From positions 6,414,001 to 6,478,000 of the forward strand of contig NZ_CP107899.1 in the NCBI RefSeq assembly GCF_036013915.1: DNA of 64,000 bases. Reading direction: 5' to 3'. This DNA comes from Streptomyces sp. NBC_00464 (GTDB lineage Bacteria; Actinomycetota; Actinomycetes; Streptomycetales; Streptomycetaceae). The translations under genes were made by a program, and so were the position numbers. Shown here piece by piece: positions 50,370-58,915 of the stretch (positions are counted from its first letter, which is position 1; each line of letters starts with the position of its first letter). The notes under the pieces are model-generated. The model did not search any database, was not told the DNA's origin, and saw only the letters and a program-made list of their open reading frames with translations.

Positions 50370-50479
50370 GGCGCAAGTCTGCCACCGGCCGCCCGCCGGA
50401 GGCGGGGAGAATCTGACGGGACGGTGACGGACCGCCGCCGCCCCTGGCGTCCGGCGGCCCGGAGTGCTCGAATCGAGAG

Positions 50480-51244
50480 GTGAACAGTTCCCCGCCCGAC
50501 GCCGGACCGGACACGGAGGCCGACGGCCCCGATCCGGACGGTTCCGGCACCCCCGTGGGCCGCCGGCTGGTCCTGACGATGCTGGGCCTCGGCGCCGCCG
50601 GGCTCGTCGCCGCCCCCGTACTGCAACGGACGCTGGAATCCGGCCTGGGGGCGCTCTCCGACAAGGACCCCACCGGACTGACCGGGCTGCTGCCCAACGG
50701 CGGTGGCTTCCGCTACTACTCCGTCGCCACGTCCGTACCGAAGAAGAGCGCCGCCGACTACCGGCTGACCGTCGACGGCCTGGTCGACCGCCCGGCCACG
50801 TACACCCTGGACGCCCTGAAGCGGATGGAGCAGACCCGGATGGTCCGGGACGTCCAGTGCGTCACCGGCTGGCGGGTGCCCGAGACCCCCTTCGAAGGCG
50901 TACGGCTCTCCGTCCTGCTGGACGCGGCGGGGGTCCGGGCCGGGGCGAAGGCGATCCGCTTCACCTGCTTCGACGGCACCTACAGCGAGAGCCTCACCCT
51001 CGACCAGGCCCGGCGGGCCGATGTGCTGGTCGCGCTGCGGATGCAGGACCGGCCGGTGTCCCACTCCCACGGCGGCCCGGTCCGGCTCTACGTGGCCCCG
51101 ATGTATTTCTACAAGTCGGCGAAATGGCTCTCCGGGATCACCGTCACGGACTCGGTTCGCCCCGGTTACTGGGAGAAGCTCGGATATGACGTCGACGCCT
51201 GGGTCGGCCGGTCCAACGGCCGCGACGATGCCCCCACGACCTGA
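50480..51244 (+). CDS. Sulfite-oxidase-fold molybdopterin oxidoreductase
   Basis: A 254-residue molybdoenzyme of the sulfite oxidase/MsrP family. An N-terminal hydrophobic anchor (GRRLVLTMLGLGAAGLVAAP) suggests a membrane-bound, externally facing enzyme; GRR before the stretch may act as a minimal Tat signal. The Mo-binding cysteine lies in DVQCVTGWRVPE. Further motifs are FTCFDGTYSESLTLDQA and GGPVRLYVAPMYFYKSAKW. GTG start after GAGAG. The next gene, a cytochrome b, overlaps by 17 bases, so the two likely form one membrane redox unit. The substrate is unknown; sulfite is not assured. Confidence 0.92.
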   Translation: MNSSPPDAGPDTEADGPDPDGSGTPVGRRLVLTMLGLGAAGLVAAPVLQRTLESGLGALSDKDPTGLTGLLPNGGGFRYYSVATSVPKKSAADYRLTVDGLVDRPATYTLDALKRMEQTRMVRDVQCVTGWRVPETPFEGVRLSVLLDAAGVRAGAKAIRFTCFDGTYSESLTLDQARRADVLVALRMQDRPVSHSHGGPVRLYVAPMYFYKSAKWLSGITVTDSVRPGYWEKLGYDVDAWVGRSNGRDDAPTT

Positions 51245-51869
51245 GACGGACGGGCGGGTACGACGGTTCAGCCGGCCGGTGCGCTGGGTGCATCGCACCA
51301 CCGCGGCGCTGATGCTCACCTGCGTGGCCACGGCGGCCTGTCTGTACGTGCCACAGCTCGCCGAACTCGTCGGGCGCCGCCTGCTCGTGGTCACCGTGCA
51401 CGAGTGGTCCGGGCTGCTCATCCCCGTACCCCTGCTGGCGGGGCTGACCGCGCGGTCCCTGCGCGCCGATCTGGGCCGGCTCAACCGCTTCGGGCCGCAC
51501 GACCGGCAGTGGCTGCGGGCGGTGCGCCGCCGCGACCACCGGCCCGCGTCCCGCCCGGCCGGGAAGTTCAACGCGGGACAGAAGCTGTACGCGGCGTGGA
51601 TCGCGGGAGCGGTGCTCGTCATGGCGGGCACCGGGCTGCTGATGTGGTTCACCGGTCTCGCCCCGCTGATGTGGCGGACCGGTGCGACGTTCGTCCACGA
51701 CTGGCTGGCGCTCGCGATCGGCATCGTGCTGGGCGGACATGTGGCGATGGCGCTCGCCGACCCGGAGGCACGCCGTGGCATGCGTACCGGGTCGGTCGAG
51801 CGCCGTTGGGCCCGTCGCGAGCACCCGCTGTGGCGGGAGCCGGGGGAGCGGTCCCTAGAGGATCAGTGA
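51228..51869 (+). CDS. Di-heme cytochrome b-type membrane subunit
   Basis: A 213-residue protein with four hydrophobic helices. Histidines in or near them (PVRWVHRTTAALML, VVTVHEWSGLLIPV, TFVHDWLALAIGIVLGGHVAMA) fit heme ligation as in formate-dehydrogenase gamma or cytochrome b561. The ATG lies within the end of the molybdoenzyme gene. Its stop overlaps that of the convergent gntP gene by 15 bases. Together with its partner it should pass electrons between the external molybdenum site and quinone. Confidence 0.9.
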   Translation: MPPRPETDGRVRRFSRPVRWVHRTTAALMLTCVATAACLYVPQLAELVGRRLLVVTVHEWSGLLIPVPLLAGLTARSLRADLGRLNRFGPHDRQWLRAVRRRDHRPASRPAGKFNAGQKLYAAWIAGAVLVMAGTGLLMWFTGLAPLMWRTGATFVHDWLALAIGIVLGGHVAMALADPEARRGMRTGSVERRWARREHPLWREPGERSLEDQ

Positions 51870-53252
51870 CAGCAGCAGGATGAAGGCCAGCGAGACCACG
51901 GAGATGATGGTCTCCATCACCGACCAGGTCTTCACCGTCTGGCCGACGTCCATCCCGAAGTACTCCTTCACCAGCCAGAACCCGGCGTCGTTGACATGGC
52001 TGAAGAAGAGCGAGCCCGCGCCGACGGCGAGGACCAGCAGAGCGGCGTGCGAGGTCGACATGTCGGCGGCCAGCGGAGCCACCAGACCGGCGGCCGAGAT
52101 GGTGGCCACGGTCGCCGAGCCGGTCGCGAGCCGGATGCCCACGGCGATCAGCCAGCCGAGCAGCAGCGCCGGGATCGACCAGTTCTCGGAGAACTCCAGG
52201 ATCATCTGGCCCACACCGGCGTCGATCAGCGTCTGCTTGAAGCCGCCGCCCGCGCCCACGATGAGCAGCACACCGGCGATCGGGGCGAGGGACTTCTCCA
52301 CGGTGGAGGAGAGCCGGCCCTTGGTGAATCCGGCCGCCCGGCCCAGCGTGAACATGCCCACGATGACCGCGGCGAGCAGAGCGATCAGCGGTGAGCCGAC
52401 CACATCGGTGACCTGCTGGAGACCCTGCTCCGGGTCATCCACCACGATGTCGACGAGGGCCTTGAGCAGCATCAGGACGACGGGCAGCAGAATCGTCGCC
52501 AGGGTGGCGCCGAAGCTGGGCCGGCGGTCCAGATCCTCGGACGGGCGCTGCGGGATCATCGTCTCCGGCGCCTTGATGTCCACCCAGCGGGCGGCGTAGC
52601 GGGAGAAGACAGGACCGGCGATGATCACCGTCGGGATCGCGATCAGCACACCGAGGGCCAGCGTGACGCCGAGATTGGCGTCGAGGGCGTCGATCGCCAC
52701 CAGCGGTCCGGGGTGCGGGGGGATGAGCCCGTGCATCACCGAGAGCCCGGCCAGGGCCGGGATGCCGATCCGCATCAGGGAGTAGTTGCCGCGCTTGGCG
52801 ACGAGCAGCACCACCGGGATCATCAGCACGATCCCGACCTCGAAGAACAGCGGCAGACCGATGATCGAGGCGATCAGGACCATCGCCCACGGCATGGCCC
52901 GCTTGCTCGTCCTCGCGAGGATCGTGTCGACGATCTGGTCCGCGCCGCCGGAGTCGGCGAGCAGCTTGCCCAGGATGGCGCCGAGCGCGATGAGGACGCC
53001 GACACCCGCGACGGTCGAGCCGAGACCCGCCGTGAAGCTGGCTATCGTCTTCGCCGGCGCCGCGCCGGCGAACGAACCGAGCGCCAGGGAGCCGATGGTC
53101 AGCGCGAGGAACGCGTGCATCTTGAACTTGGTGATGAGAAGAACGATGACGGCGATGCCCGCCAGTACGGCGATGCCCAACTGCGCGTTGCCGGCCGAAG
53201 TGATCGGTTCGACGGCGTCCGCTGCCAGCATCTCGACGCTGAGACCGGTCAC
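51855..53252 (-). CDS. gntP: Gluconate:H+ symporter
   Basis: A 465-residue transporter with about 12-14 helices, of the GntP family. Conserved regions: GLPLFFEVGIVLMIPVVLLV, HGLIPPHPGPLVAIDAL, GSATVATISAAGLVAPLA and FFSHVNDAGFWLVKEYFG. It takes up gluconate for phosphorylation by the upstream gluconokinase, 11 bases before it in the same operon. The divergent GntR regulator likely represses both. Confidence 0.96.
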   Translation of the reverse strand: MTGLSVEMLAADAVEPITSAGNAQLGIAVLAGIAVIVLLITKFKMHAFLALTIGSLALGSFAGAAPAKTIASFTAGLGSTVAGVGVLIALGAILGKLLADSGGADQIVDTILARTSKRAMPWAMVLIASIIGLPLFFEVGIVLMIPVVLLVAKRGNYSLMRIGIPALAGLSVMHGLIPPHPGPLVAIDALDANLGVTLALGVLIAIPTVIIAGPVFSRYAARWVDIKAPETMIPQRPSEDLDRRPSFGATLATILLPVVLMLLKALVDIVVDDPEQGLQQVTDVVGSPLIALLAAVIVGMFTLGRAAGFTKGRLSSTVEKSLAPIAGVLLIVGAGGGFKQTLIDAGVGQMILEFSENWSIPALLLGWLIAVGIRLATGSATVATISAAGLVAPLAADMSTSHAALLVLAVGAGSLFFSHVNDAGFWLVKEYFGMDVGQTVKTWSVMETIISVVSLAFILLLSLIL

Positions 53253-53263
53253 GGTGAAGATCC

Positions 53264-53773
53264 TTAACTGTCGAGCCGGCGCAACGCGGCGACGGCTCGC
53301 TGGGTGATTTCCTCGGGGGTGCCGGACACATCCACGGCGACGCCGGCCTCGTCGGCCTCAAGGGGCTGGAGGGTGGCGAACTGCGAGTCGAGGAGCGCGG
53401 TCGGCATGAAGTGGCCCTTGCGGCCCGCCATCCGCTCCTCGATGAGCGAACGGTCGCCGCTCAGATGAAGGAAGACGGCACCGGGGGCCTCGCTGCGCAG
53501 CCGGTCGCGGTAGGCACGCTTCAGCGCCGAACTGCTGACCACGCCACCGAGCCCCGCCCGGCCGTGCGCCCACTGCCCGATCGCGTCGAGCCAGGGCCAC
53601 CGGTCGGCATCGTCCAGCGGGGTGCCGGCCGACATCTTGGCGATGTTCGCCGCGGGATGGAAGTCGTCGCCCTCGGCGTACGGAACGCCCAGTGCGGCGG
53701 CGAGCAGGGGACCGATCGTGGTCTTGCCGGTCCCTGCGACGCCCATCACCACGACGACGTGGGGGGTGCTCAT
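53264..53773 (-). CDS. gntK: Gluconokinase
   Basis: A 169-residue kinase making 6-phosphogluconate from gluconate. The P-loop is GVAGTGKTT (about 11-19). EGDDFHPAANIAKMSAGTPL, DDADRWPWL and LVSSSALKRAYRD-like segments (here VVSSSALKRAYRDRLR) match the family. Length fits. The product feeds the pentose phosphate pathway. First gene of the gntK-gntP operon, divergent from the GntR regulator with 156 bases between. Confidence 0.96.
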   Translation of the reverse strand: MSTPHVVVVMGVAGTGKTTIGPLLAAALGVPYAEGDDFHPAANIAKMSAGTPLDDADRWPWLDAIGQWAHGRAGLGGVVSSSALKRAYRDRLRSEAPGAVFLHLSGDRSLIEERMAGRKGHFMPTALLDSQFATLQPLEADEAGVAVDVSGTPEEITQRAVAALRRLDS

Positions 53774-53841
53774 TACGGTGCCTCGCTGTCTTCTTCGATG
53801 TCTTCCTCGACATCGGTCCGTCGCGCTACTGAAACCTATAC

Positions 53842-53880
53842 GTACGACTTATTCAAGATGCTGTGACATAAACGTCGTAC
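53842..53880. promoter_or_regulatory. Inverted repeats in the gntR-gntK intergenic region
   Basis: GTACGACTTAT (53842-53852) and ATAAACGTCGTAC (53868-53880) are imperfect inverted repeats about 15 bases apart, in the AT-rich part of the divergent gap. They are the likely operators for the GntR regulator; two half or weak full sites suggest looping or paired dimer binding. Binding is inferred. Confidence 0.55.
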
Positions 53881-53929
53881 TTTTTGTTCCCGAAGGAGCC
53901 TGTCGGAGAGGCCCCCGTACTCTTGGTCC

Positions 53930-54631
53930 ATGACCACACAGGGCCAGGGGCTGCATACACATGTGCTGGACACCCTGGGTCTGGAGATCGCCGCGGGTGA
54001 GCACCTGCCCGGCCAGGTCCTGCGTACGGACGAGCTGGCCCAGCGCTTCGACGTCTCCCGCACGGTCGTACGGGAAGTGATCCGGGTCCTGGAGTCCATG
54101 CACCTGGTCGAGTCCCGGCGCCGGGTCGGGGTGACCGTACGGCCGACCGAGGCGTGGAACGTCTACGATCCGCAGGTCATCCGGTGGCGGCTGGCCGGCG
54201 CGGACCGCCCGCGCCAGCTCCGCTCACTGACCGTCCTGCGCTCGGCGATCGAACCCGTCGCCGCCTCGCTCGCCGCTCGCCACGCCACCCCGCAGCAGTG
54301 CGCCGAGCTCACCGAACGGGCCCTCGGCATGGTCGCCACCTCGCGCGGCCAGCAGCTGGAGGGCTATCTGGAACACGACATCGCGTTCCACCGGATCGTC
54401 CTCAACGCCTCCGGCAACGAGATGTTCGCGCGCCTCGGTGACGTGGTCGCCGAGGTCCTGGCGGGACGCACCCACCACCAGGTGATGTTCGAGGACCCCG
54501 ACCCGGCGGCCGTGACCCTGCACGTCCGGCTCGCCGAGGCGGTCCGCGAGGGCGACGCGGCCGAGGCGGAGCGGCTGACCAAGGAGATCGCGGTGGGCGC
54601 CCTGCACGAACTGGACGTCCTCGCGCCCTGA
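53930..54631 (+). CDS. gntR: GntR/FadR-family repressor of the gluconate operon
   Basis: A 233-residue regulator. The winged HTH is at about residues 8-72 (LHTHVLDTLGLEIAAGEHLP, LRTDELAQRFDVSRTVVREV, LVESRRRVGVTVRP). The FCD effector domain follows (LRSLTVLRSAIEPVAASLAA, DIAFHRIVLNASGNEMF, with His ligands for a metal). Divergent from gntK; by position and domain make-up it should respond to gluconate or 6-phosphogluconate. A minisatellite lies just beyond its stop. Confidence 0.9.
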   Translation: MTTQGQGLHTHVLDTLGLEIAAGEHLPGQVLRTDELAQRFDVSRTVVREVIRVLESMHLVESRRRVGVTVRPTEAWNVYDPQVIRWRLAGADRPRQLRSLTVLRSAIEPVAASLAARHATPQQCAELTERALGMVATSRGQQLEGYLEHDIAFHRIVLNASGNEMFARLGDVVAEVLAGRTHHQVMFEDPDPAAVTLHVRLAEAVREGDAAEAERLTKEIAVGALHELDVLAP

Positions 54632-54669
54632 TCTGCCCGCCGGTGGTGTGACGTGGCTGGCGTGACGTG

Positions 54670-54787
54670 CCTGCCCGCCTACGGCTCGATGTGCCTGCCG
54701 CCTACGGCGTGACGTGCCTGCCCGCCTACGGCTCGATGTGCCTGCCGCCTACGGCGTGACGTACCTGCCCGCCTACGGCTTGACGTG
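54670..54787. repeat. 23/24-bp minisatellite overlapping the end of the next tetR gene
   Basis: On the minus strand five units in a row read CACGTCAnGCCGTAGGCGG(G)CAGG, alternating 24 and 23 bases, followed by a truncated sixth. The first unit holds the final codons (His-Val-Lys-Pro) and TAG stop of the tetR gene; the others are untranslated echoes of that end. Alternating unit types also give a higher-order period of 47 bases. It arose by slippage or unequal crossover. Confidence 0.9.
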
Positions 54788-55486
54788 CTGCAACCGGCCG
54801 GCGGCCGCGGCCAGCATCATCTCCAGCGCCGCCGGATAGCCGCTGCGGCTCATCTCCGCGACCAGTACGGGTGCGGTCGCCGCGATGTGGGGGTGGGTGC
54901 TCGCCGGCTGCCGGGCGTAGATCTCCGGCCAGGCCTGCGCCTCCAGGGCCCTGGCCTGCTCCGACAGCACCAGCGTGGACGCGTCCAGCGCCGCGAACGA
55001 CAGCGTCTGATCGACGAAGACGTGGTAGATCCGCACCGCCTCCGCATCCGGGAACCCCGCGCCCCGCAGCACCCCGAGGATCGCCTCCACCGACCGGATC
55101 TCGTGGGTCCGGCCGGTCACCCGCGCGCAGGTCAGCATCGCCGCCTGCGGGTGGGCCAGATAGTCCGCGTGCATCCGCAGCCCCAACGACCGCAGATCGG
55201 CCCGCCAGTCACCCGTCGGCCGCCAGCTGCGCAGCGTCCGCCCGATCAACTCGTCGGCCACCGCGAGCAACAGCTCGTCCGTGTCGCGGAAGTACCGGTA
55301 CAGCGCGCTCGGATCGCACCCCAGGGCGGCGCCCAGCCGCCGCACGGTGAGTGCCGCCGCCCCGTGCTCGCCGATCAGCCGCAGCGCCGTCTCCACGATC
55401 AACTGCTCGGACAGTACGGTGCCCTGCTTGGTGGGGCGCCTGCGGCGTCGCGCATCCTCCGGCACCACCCGCTCGCTCGCGTTCAT
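54773..55486 (-). CDS. TetR-family regulator, divergent from an APC permease
   Basis: A 237-residue TetR protein. An arginine-rich arm (EDARRRRRPTKQG) precedes the HTH (LSEQLIVETALRLIGEHGAA, TVRRLGAALGCDPSALYRYF, RDTDELLLAVAD). The C-terminal domain is of the TetR_C_11/tetracycline-like type. Start chosen at MNASERVV. The C-terminal codons and stop fall in the first unit of a minisatellite. A dyad 15 bases upstream of the ATG is shared with the permease promoter; control of the permease and amidohydrolase genes is inferred. Confidence 0.87.
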   Translation of the reverse strand: MNASERVVPEDARRRRRPTKQGTVLSEQLIVETALRLIGEHGAAALTVRRLGAALGCDPSALYRYFRDTDELLLAVADELIGRTLRSWRPTGDWRADLRSLGLRMHADYLAHPQAAMLTCARVTGRTHEIRSVEAILGVLRGAGFPDAEAVRIYHVFVDQTLSFAALDASTLVLSEQARALEAQAWPEIYARQPASTHPHIAATAPVLVAEMSRSGYPAALEMMLAAAAGRLQHVKP

Positions 55487-55500
55487 GCCCGGCACCTTAT

Positions 55501-55515
55501 GACAACAGTGTTGAC
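55501..55515. promoter_or_regulatory. TetR operator between tetR and the APC permease operon
   Basis: GACAACAGTGTTGAC has perfect CAACA-G-TGTTG arms. It stands in the 100-base divergent gap, 15 bases before the tetR ATG and 72 before the permease start. Confidence 0.65.
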
Positions 55516-55586
55516 GTGTGGAACCCCACAGGAGTTCGATATGCCGCCATCGGGGCCGAAAAGCGTCCCTCGGCGAAGGAGCGACC

Positions 55587-57110
55587 GTGACGTCTTCCCC
55601 CACCCCGTACGGCGACAGGCCACCCGGAACGCCAATGTCACCGGCGGCCCTGCGCAAGAGCCTCGGTGTGGTCGACGGCATCGCCATCGCGGCCTCGTCG
55701 ACCGCGGCCACCACCAGCATCGGCATCGGACTGGGCGTCACCGCCACAGCCGTCGGGCTGCACCTCCCGATCATCATGCTGCTCGCCTTCCTGCCGATCC
55801 TCGGCATCGCGAGCGCCTACTCCCGGCTCAACAGGGTCGAGCCGAACATGGGCAGCGGCTACGTCTGGGTAGGCCGCTCGCTCAGCCCCTGGCTCGGCTT
55901 CCTCGTCGGCTGGATCGGCATCGTCTCCACGATCGTTTTCCTCGCCTACACCACCACCGTCACCGGCTCCGCCCTGCTCCAGCTCGCCGGCGAGAGCGGA
56001 CTGCACGAACTGGCCGGGCTCCGGCTCGACCCGGACTCCACCGCCCAGTCGACCGTGCTCGGCATCGTCGTCCTGGTCGCCGTCACCTTCACCGCGGTCA
56101 CCGGCCTGCGGTCGGCCGCCACGTTCCAGAAGTACCTGCTGGTCTTCGAGTACGCCGTCCTGCTCGGCTTCTGCGGATACGGCCTGTTCGCCGGCTCGCA
56201 GCCCTTCAGTCTCGACTGGCTCAACCCGTTCACCATCCCCTCCTTCGAGCAGCTCGCCCAGGGGCTGCTGCTCTCCGTCTTCTGCTTCTGGGGATTCGAG
56301 TCCACCTTCAGCGTCACCGAGGAGATCAAGGACCCGCAGGACGCCTCCAAGGCCGGGCTCATCACGCTCTTCACGATGCTGGGACTCTTCCTGCTCGGCT
56401 CCTTCGCCTTCCAGCGCGTCCTGCCGCTCGACGAGCTGACCGCCCACGGCGCCCAGGGGCTCACCTACTTCGGCAACCAGCTGGCCGACCAGCCGCTCGC
56501 CGCCCTCCCGTTGATCGCCCTCACCCTGTCCGCCGTCGCCTCCCTCCAGTCCGGAGTGATCCCGACGGTGCGCGGCATGTTCGCCATGGGCCGCGACCGC
56601 ACGCTCGGACCCCTGTGGACCAAGGTCAGCCCGCGGTACGGAACACCCGCCGCCGGGACCGTCGCGGTCGGCTGCATCGCCGCCGCCATCGCCGTGCTCT
56701 CCCTCGTCATCCCGAAGGTCGGCGACCTCATCCTGGCCTCCGTGAACGCGATCGGGGTCGTCGTCTCGATCTACTACGCCCTCACCGCGCTGGCCGCCGC
56801 GGCCCGCTTCCGCGGCTCGTTCCGGGAGAGCTGGTCCCTGGCGGTACGGGCGGTGGTGCTCCCCGTGACCAGTGCGCTCGTCCTGCTCGCGCTCGGCGGA
56901 TACCTCTGCTGGACCTTCGCCACCTCGGTGGACCACTTCGAGGTCAGCCCGGACAACGGCTGGTTCATGCTCCTGTGCCCGGCCGTCATCCTGCTGACCG
57001 GCTTCGTCGCGGCGGCCTGGGCCAAGTGGGTAAGGAAGTCCCCGTACTTCGTCACCGGCCGGTCCGTCGCCCCGGACACCCTCGCGGAACCCGCCCCCGG
57101 CCCGGCCTGA
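55587..57110 (+). CDS. APC-family amino acid/amine permease
   Basis: A 507-residue transporter of about 12 helices. APC features: LGVVDGIAIAASSTAATTSI with the GI(A/S)-rich helix 1, PNMGSGYVWVGRSLSPWLGF, GFESTFSVTEEIKDPQ and NAIGVVVSIYYALTAL. GTG start after GAAGGAG. It is followed 52 bases on by a YtcJ-type amidohydrolase, so it may import the compound that enzyme opens. A TetR dyad lies in its promoter. Confidence 0.9.
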   Translation: MTSSPTPYGDRPPGTPMSPAALRKSLGVVDGIAIAASSTAATTSIGIGLGVTATAVGLHLPIIMLLAFLPILGIASAYSRLNRVEPNMGSGYVWVGRSLSPWLGFLVGWIGIVSTIVFLAYTTTVTGSALLQLAGESGLHELAGLRLDPDSTAQSTVLGIVVLVAVTFTAVTGLRSAATFQKYLLVFEYAVLLGFCGYGLFAGSQPFSLDWLNPFTIPSFEQLAQGLLLSVFCFWGFESTFSVTEEIKDPQDASKAGLITLFTMLGLFLLGSFAFQRVLPLDELTAHGAQGLTYFGNQLADQPLAALPLIALTLSAVASLQSGVIPTVRGMFAMGRDRTLGPLWTKVSPRYGTPAAGTVAVGCIAAAIAVLSLVIPKVGDLILASVNAIGVVVSIYYALTALAAAARFRGSFRESWSLAVRAVVLPVTSALVLLALGGYLCWTFATSVDHFEVSPDNGWFMLLCPAVILLTGFVAAAWAKWVRKSPYFVTGRSVAPDTLAEPAPGPA

Positions 57111-57161
57111 CCCCCGCCCCTCGCCCAGCCGCCCCACCGCCGCCCGACGAAACGGAACCCC

Positions 57162-58799
57162 ATGCCCCGCACCCCCGCCGACCTCGTCCTCACCGGCGGC
57201 CCCGTCCACACGACGGACGCCGCCCGCACCCGCGCCACCACGGTCGCCGTCACCGGCGACCGCATCACCGCCGTCGGCCACGACGAGGTACGCGAACTCA
57301 TCGGCCCGCGCACCGAGGTGGTGGACCTCGCCGGACGGCTCCTGCTCCCCGGCTTCCAGGACGCCCACATCCACCCGGTCACCGCCGGGCAGGAACTCGC
57401 GCAGTGCGACCTCACGGACGTCAAGGGCGCCACCGCCACCATCGCCGCCGTACGCGGCTACGCCGACGCCAACCCGGACCGGGAGTGGATCACCGGCGGC
57501 GGCTGGTCCATGGACGCCTTCGACGGCGGCGCCCCCACCCGGCAGCAGCTCGACACCGCCGTCCCGGACCGCCCCGCCTTCCTGGTCAACCGCGACCACC
57601 ACGGCGCCTGGGTCAACAGCAGGGCCCTCGCCCTCGCCGGGATCGACCGCCACACCCCCGACCCGGCCGACGGCCGCATCGAGCGCGACGACCGGGGCGA
57701 ACCCACCGGACTCCTCCAGGAGGGCGCCATGGACCTGGTCGCCCGCCACACCCCTCGCTCCACCGCCGCCGACCGCCTCGCCGGACTGCTCCGCGCCCAG
57801 CGTCTGCTCCACGCGTACGGCATCACCGCCTGGCAGGACGCCATCGTCGGCACCTACGGCTCAATGGACGACGTGGCCGACGCCTACCTCACGGCGGACC
57901 GCGACGGCTCGCTCACCGCCCGCGTCACCGGAGCCCTGTGGTGGGACCGCGAACACGGCAGCGAGCAGATCCCCGGACTCGTCGCCAGGCGCGAGGAGTT
58001 GAACGGCCGGAACTTCCGCGCCGGAACGGTGAAGATCATGCAGGACGGAGTCGCCGAGACCGGCACCGCCGCCCTCCTCGCCCCGTACCTCGACGCCTGC
58101 GGCTGCGCCACCGCCAACAGCGGCACCAGCTTCGTCGACCCCGTGGAGCTGCGCCGGTACGTCACCGAACTGGACGCCCTCGGCTTCCAGACCCACTTCC
58201 ACGCCCTCGGCGACCGGGCGGTGCGCGAGGCCCTGGACGCCGTCGAGGCCGCCCGCACCGCCAACGGACACACCGACACCCGGCCCCACCTCGCCCACCT
58301 CCAGATCGTCCACCCCGACGACATCCCCCGCTTCCGCGCTCTCGGGGCCACCGCCAACATCCAGCCGCTCTGGGCCGCCCACGAACCGCAGATGGACGAG
58401 CTGACCATCCCCTTCCTCGGCGGCGAACGAGCCGCGCTCCAGTACCCGTTCGCCGCATTGCTGCGCTCCGGCGCCACGGTGGCCGCCGGTTCCGACTGGC
58501 CGGTCAGCAGCGCCGATCCGCTGCACGGCATCCACACCGCCGTCAACCGCGTCGCACCGGGCGGCGACAGCCCGGTCTTCCTCCCCGAGCAGCGCATCAC
58601 CCTGACCGAGGCCCTGGCCGCTTACACGGCCGGCTCGGCGTACGTGAACCACCTGGACGACACGGGCAGCATCCGGGCCGGTGCCCTGGCCGACCTGGTG
58701 GTCCTGGACCGCGACCTCTACGCCGCACCGCCCGAGGAGATCGCTGAGGCACGGGTCCTGGCGACATATGTGGGCGGCCGCCGGGTGTACGGGGACTGA
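57162..58799 (+). CDS. YtcJ-type metal-dependent amidohydrolase
   Basis: A 545-residue hydrolase of the amidohydrolase superfamily. The metal-binding HxH motif is DAHIHP near residue 67; further features are WITGGGWSMDAFDGGAP, VKIMQDGVAETGTAA, FHALGDRAVREALD and AAGSDWPVSSADPLHG. The length matches the YtcJ subgroup. These enzymes cut C-N bonds in N-acyl or cyclic amide compounds; the substrate is unknown, but the cotranscribed permease suggests something taken up from outside. Regulated probably by the TetR protein upstream. Confidence 0.92.
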   Translation: MPRTPADLVLTGGPVHTTDAARTRATTVAVTGDRITAVGHDEVRELIGPRTEVVDLAGRLLLPGFQDAHIHPVTAGQELAQCDLTDVKGATATIAAVRGYADANPDREWITGGGWSMDAFDGGAPTRQQLDTAVPDRPAFLVNRDHHGAWVNSRALALAGIDRHTPDPADGRIERDDRGEPTGLLQEGAMDLVARHTPRSTAADRLAGLLRAQRLLHAYGITAWQDAIVGTYGSMDDVADAYLTADRDGSLTARVTGALWWDREHGSEQIPGLVARREELNGRNFRAGTVKIMQDGVAETGTAALLAPYLDACGCATANSGTSFVDPVELRRYVTELDALGFQTHFHALGDRAVREALDAVEAARTANGHTDTRPHLAHLQIVHPDDIPRFRALGATANIQPLWAAHEPQMDELTIPFLGGERAALQYPFAALLRSGATVAAGSDWPVSSADPLHGIHTAVNRVAPGGDSPVFLPEQRITLTEALAAYTAGSAYVNHLDDTGSIRAGALADLVVLDRDLYAAPPEEIAEARVLATYVGGRRVYGD

Positions 58800-58915
58800 C
58801 TCACGGCCACTGGGCGGTGCCGACGATGCGCGCCCGCAGGGGGAGGCCGACGGGGCGGCTGCCGCTGCTCCTCGCCCCGAGCTCCTGCCGACGGGCGTGC
58901 GATAGGTTGCCCGCC

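Noticed and set aside
54662..54793. A CRISPR-like array because of regular repeats
   Set aside because: Units are directly adjacent with no unique spacers and there are no cas genes; it is a minisatellite.
54785..58747. A plus-strand frame of more than 1300 codons running through the tetR, permease and amidohydrolase region
   Set aside because: It crosses genes in other frames, is Arg/Pro-rich without domains, and begins antisense to a TetR gene. It is a by-product of base composition.
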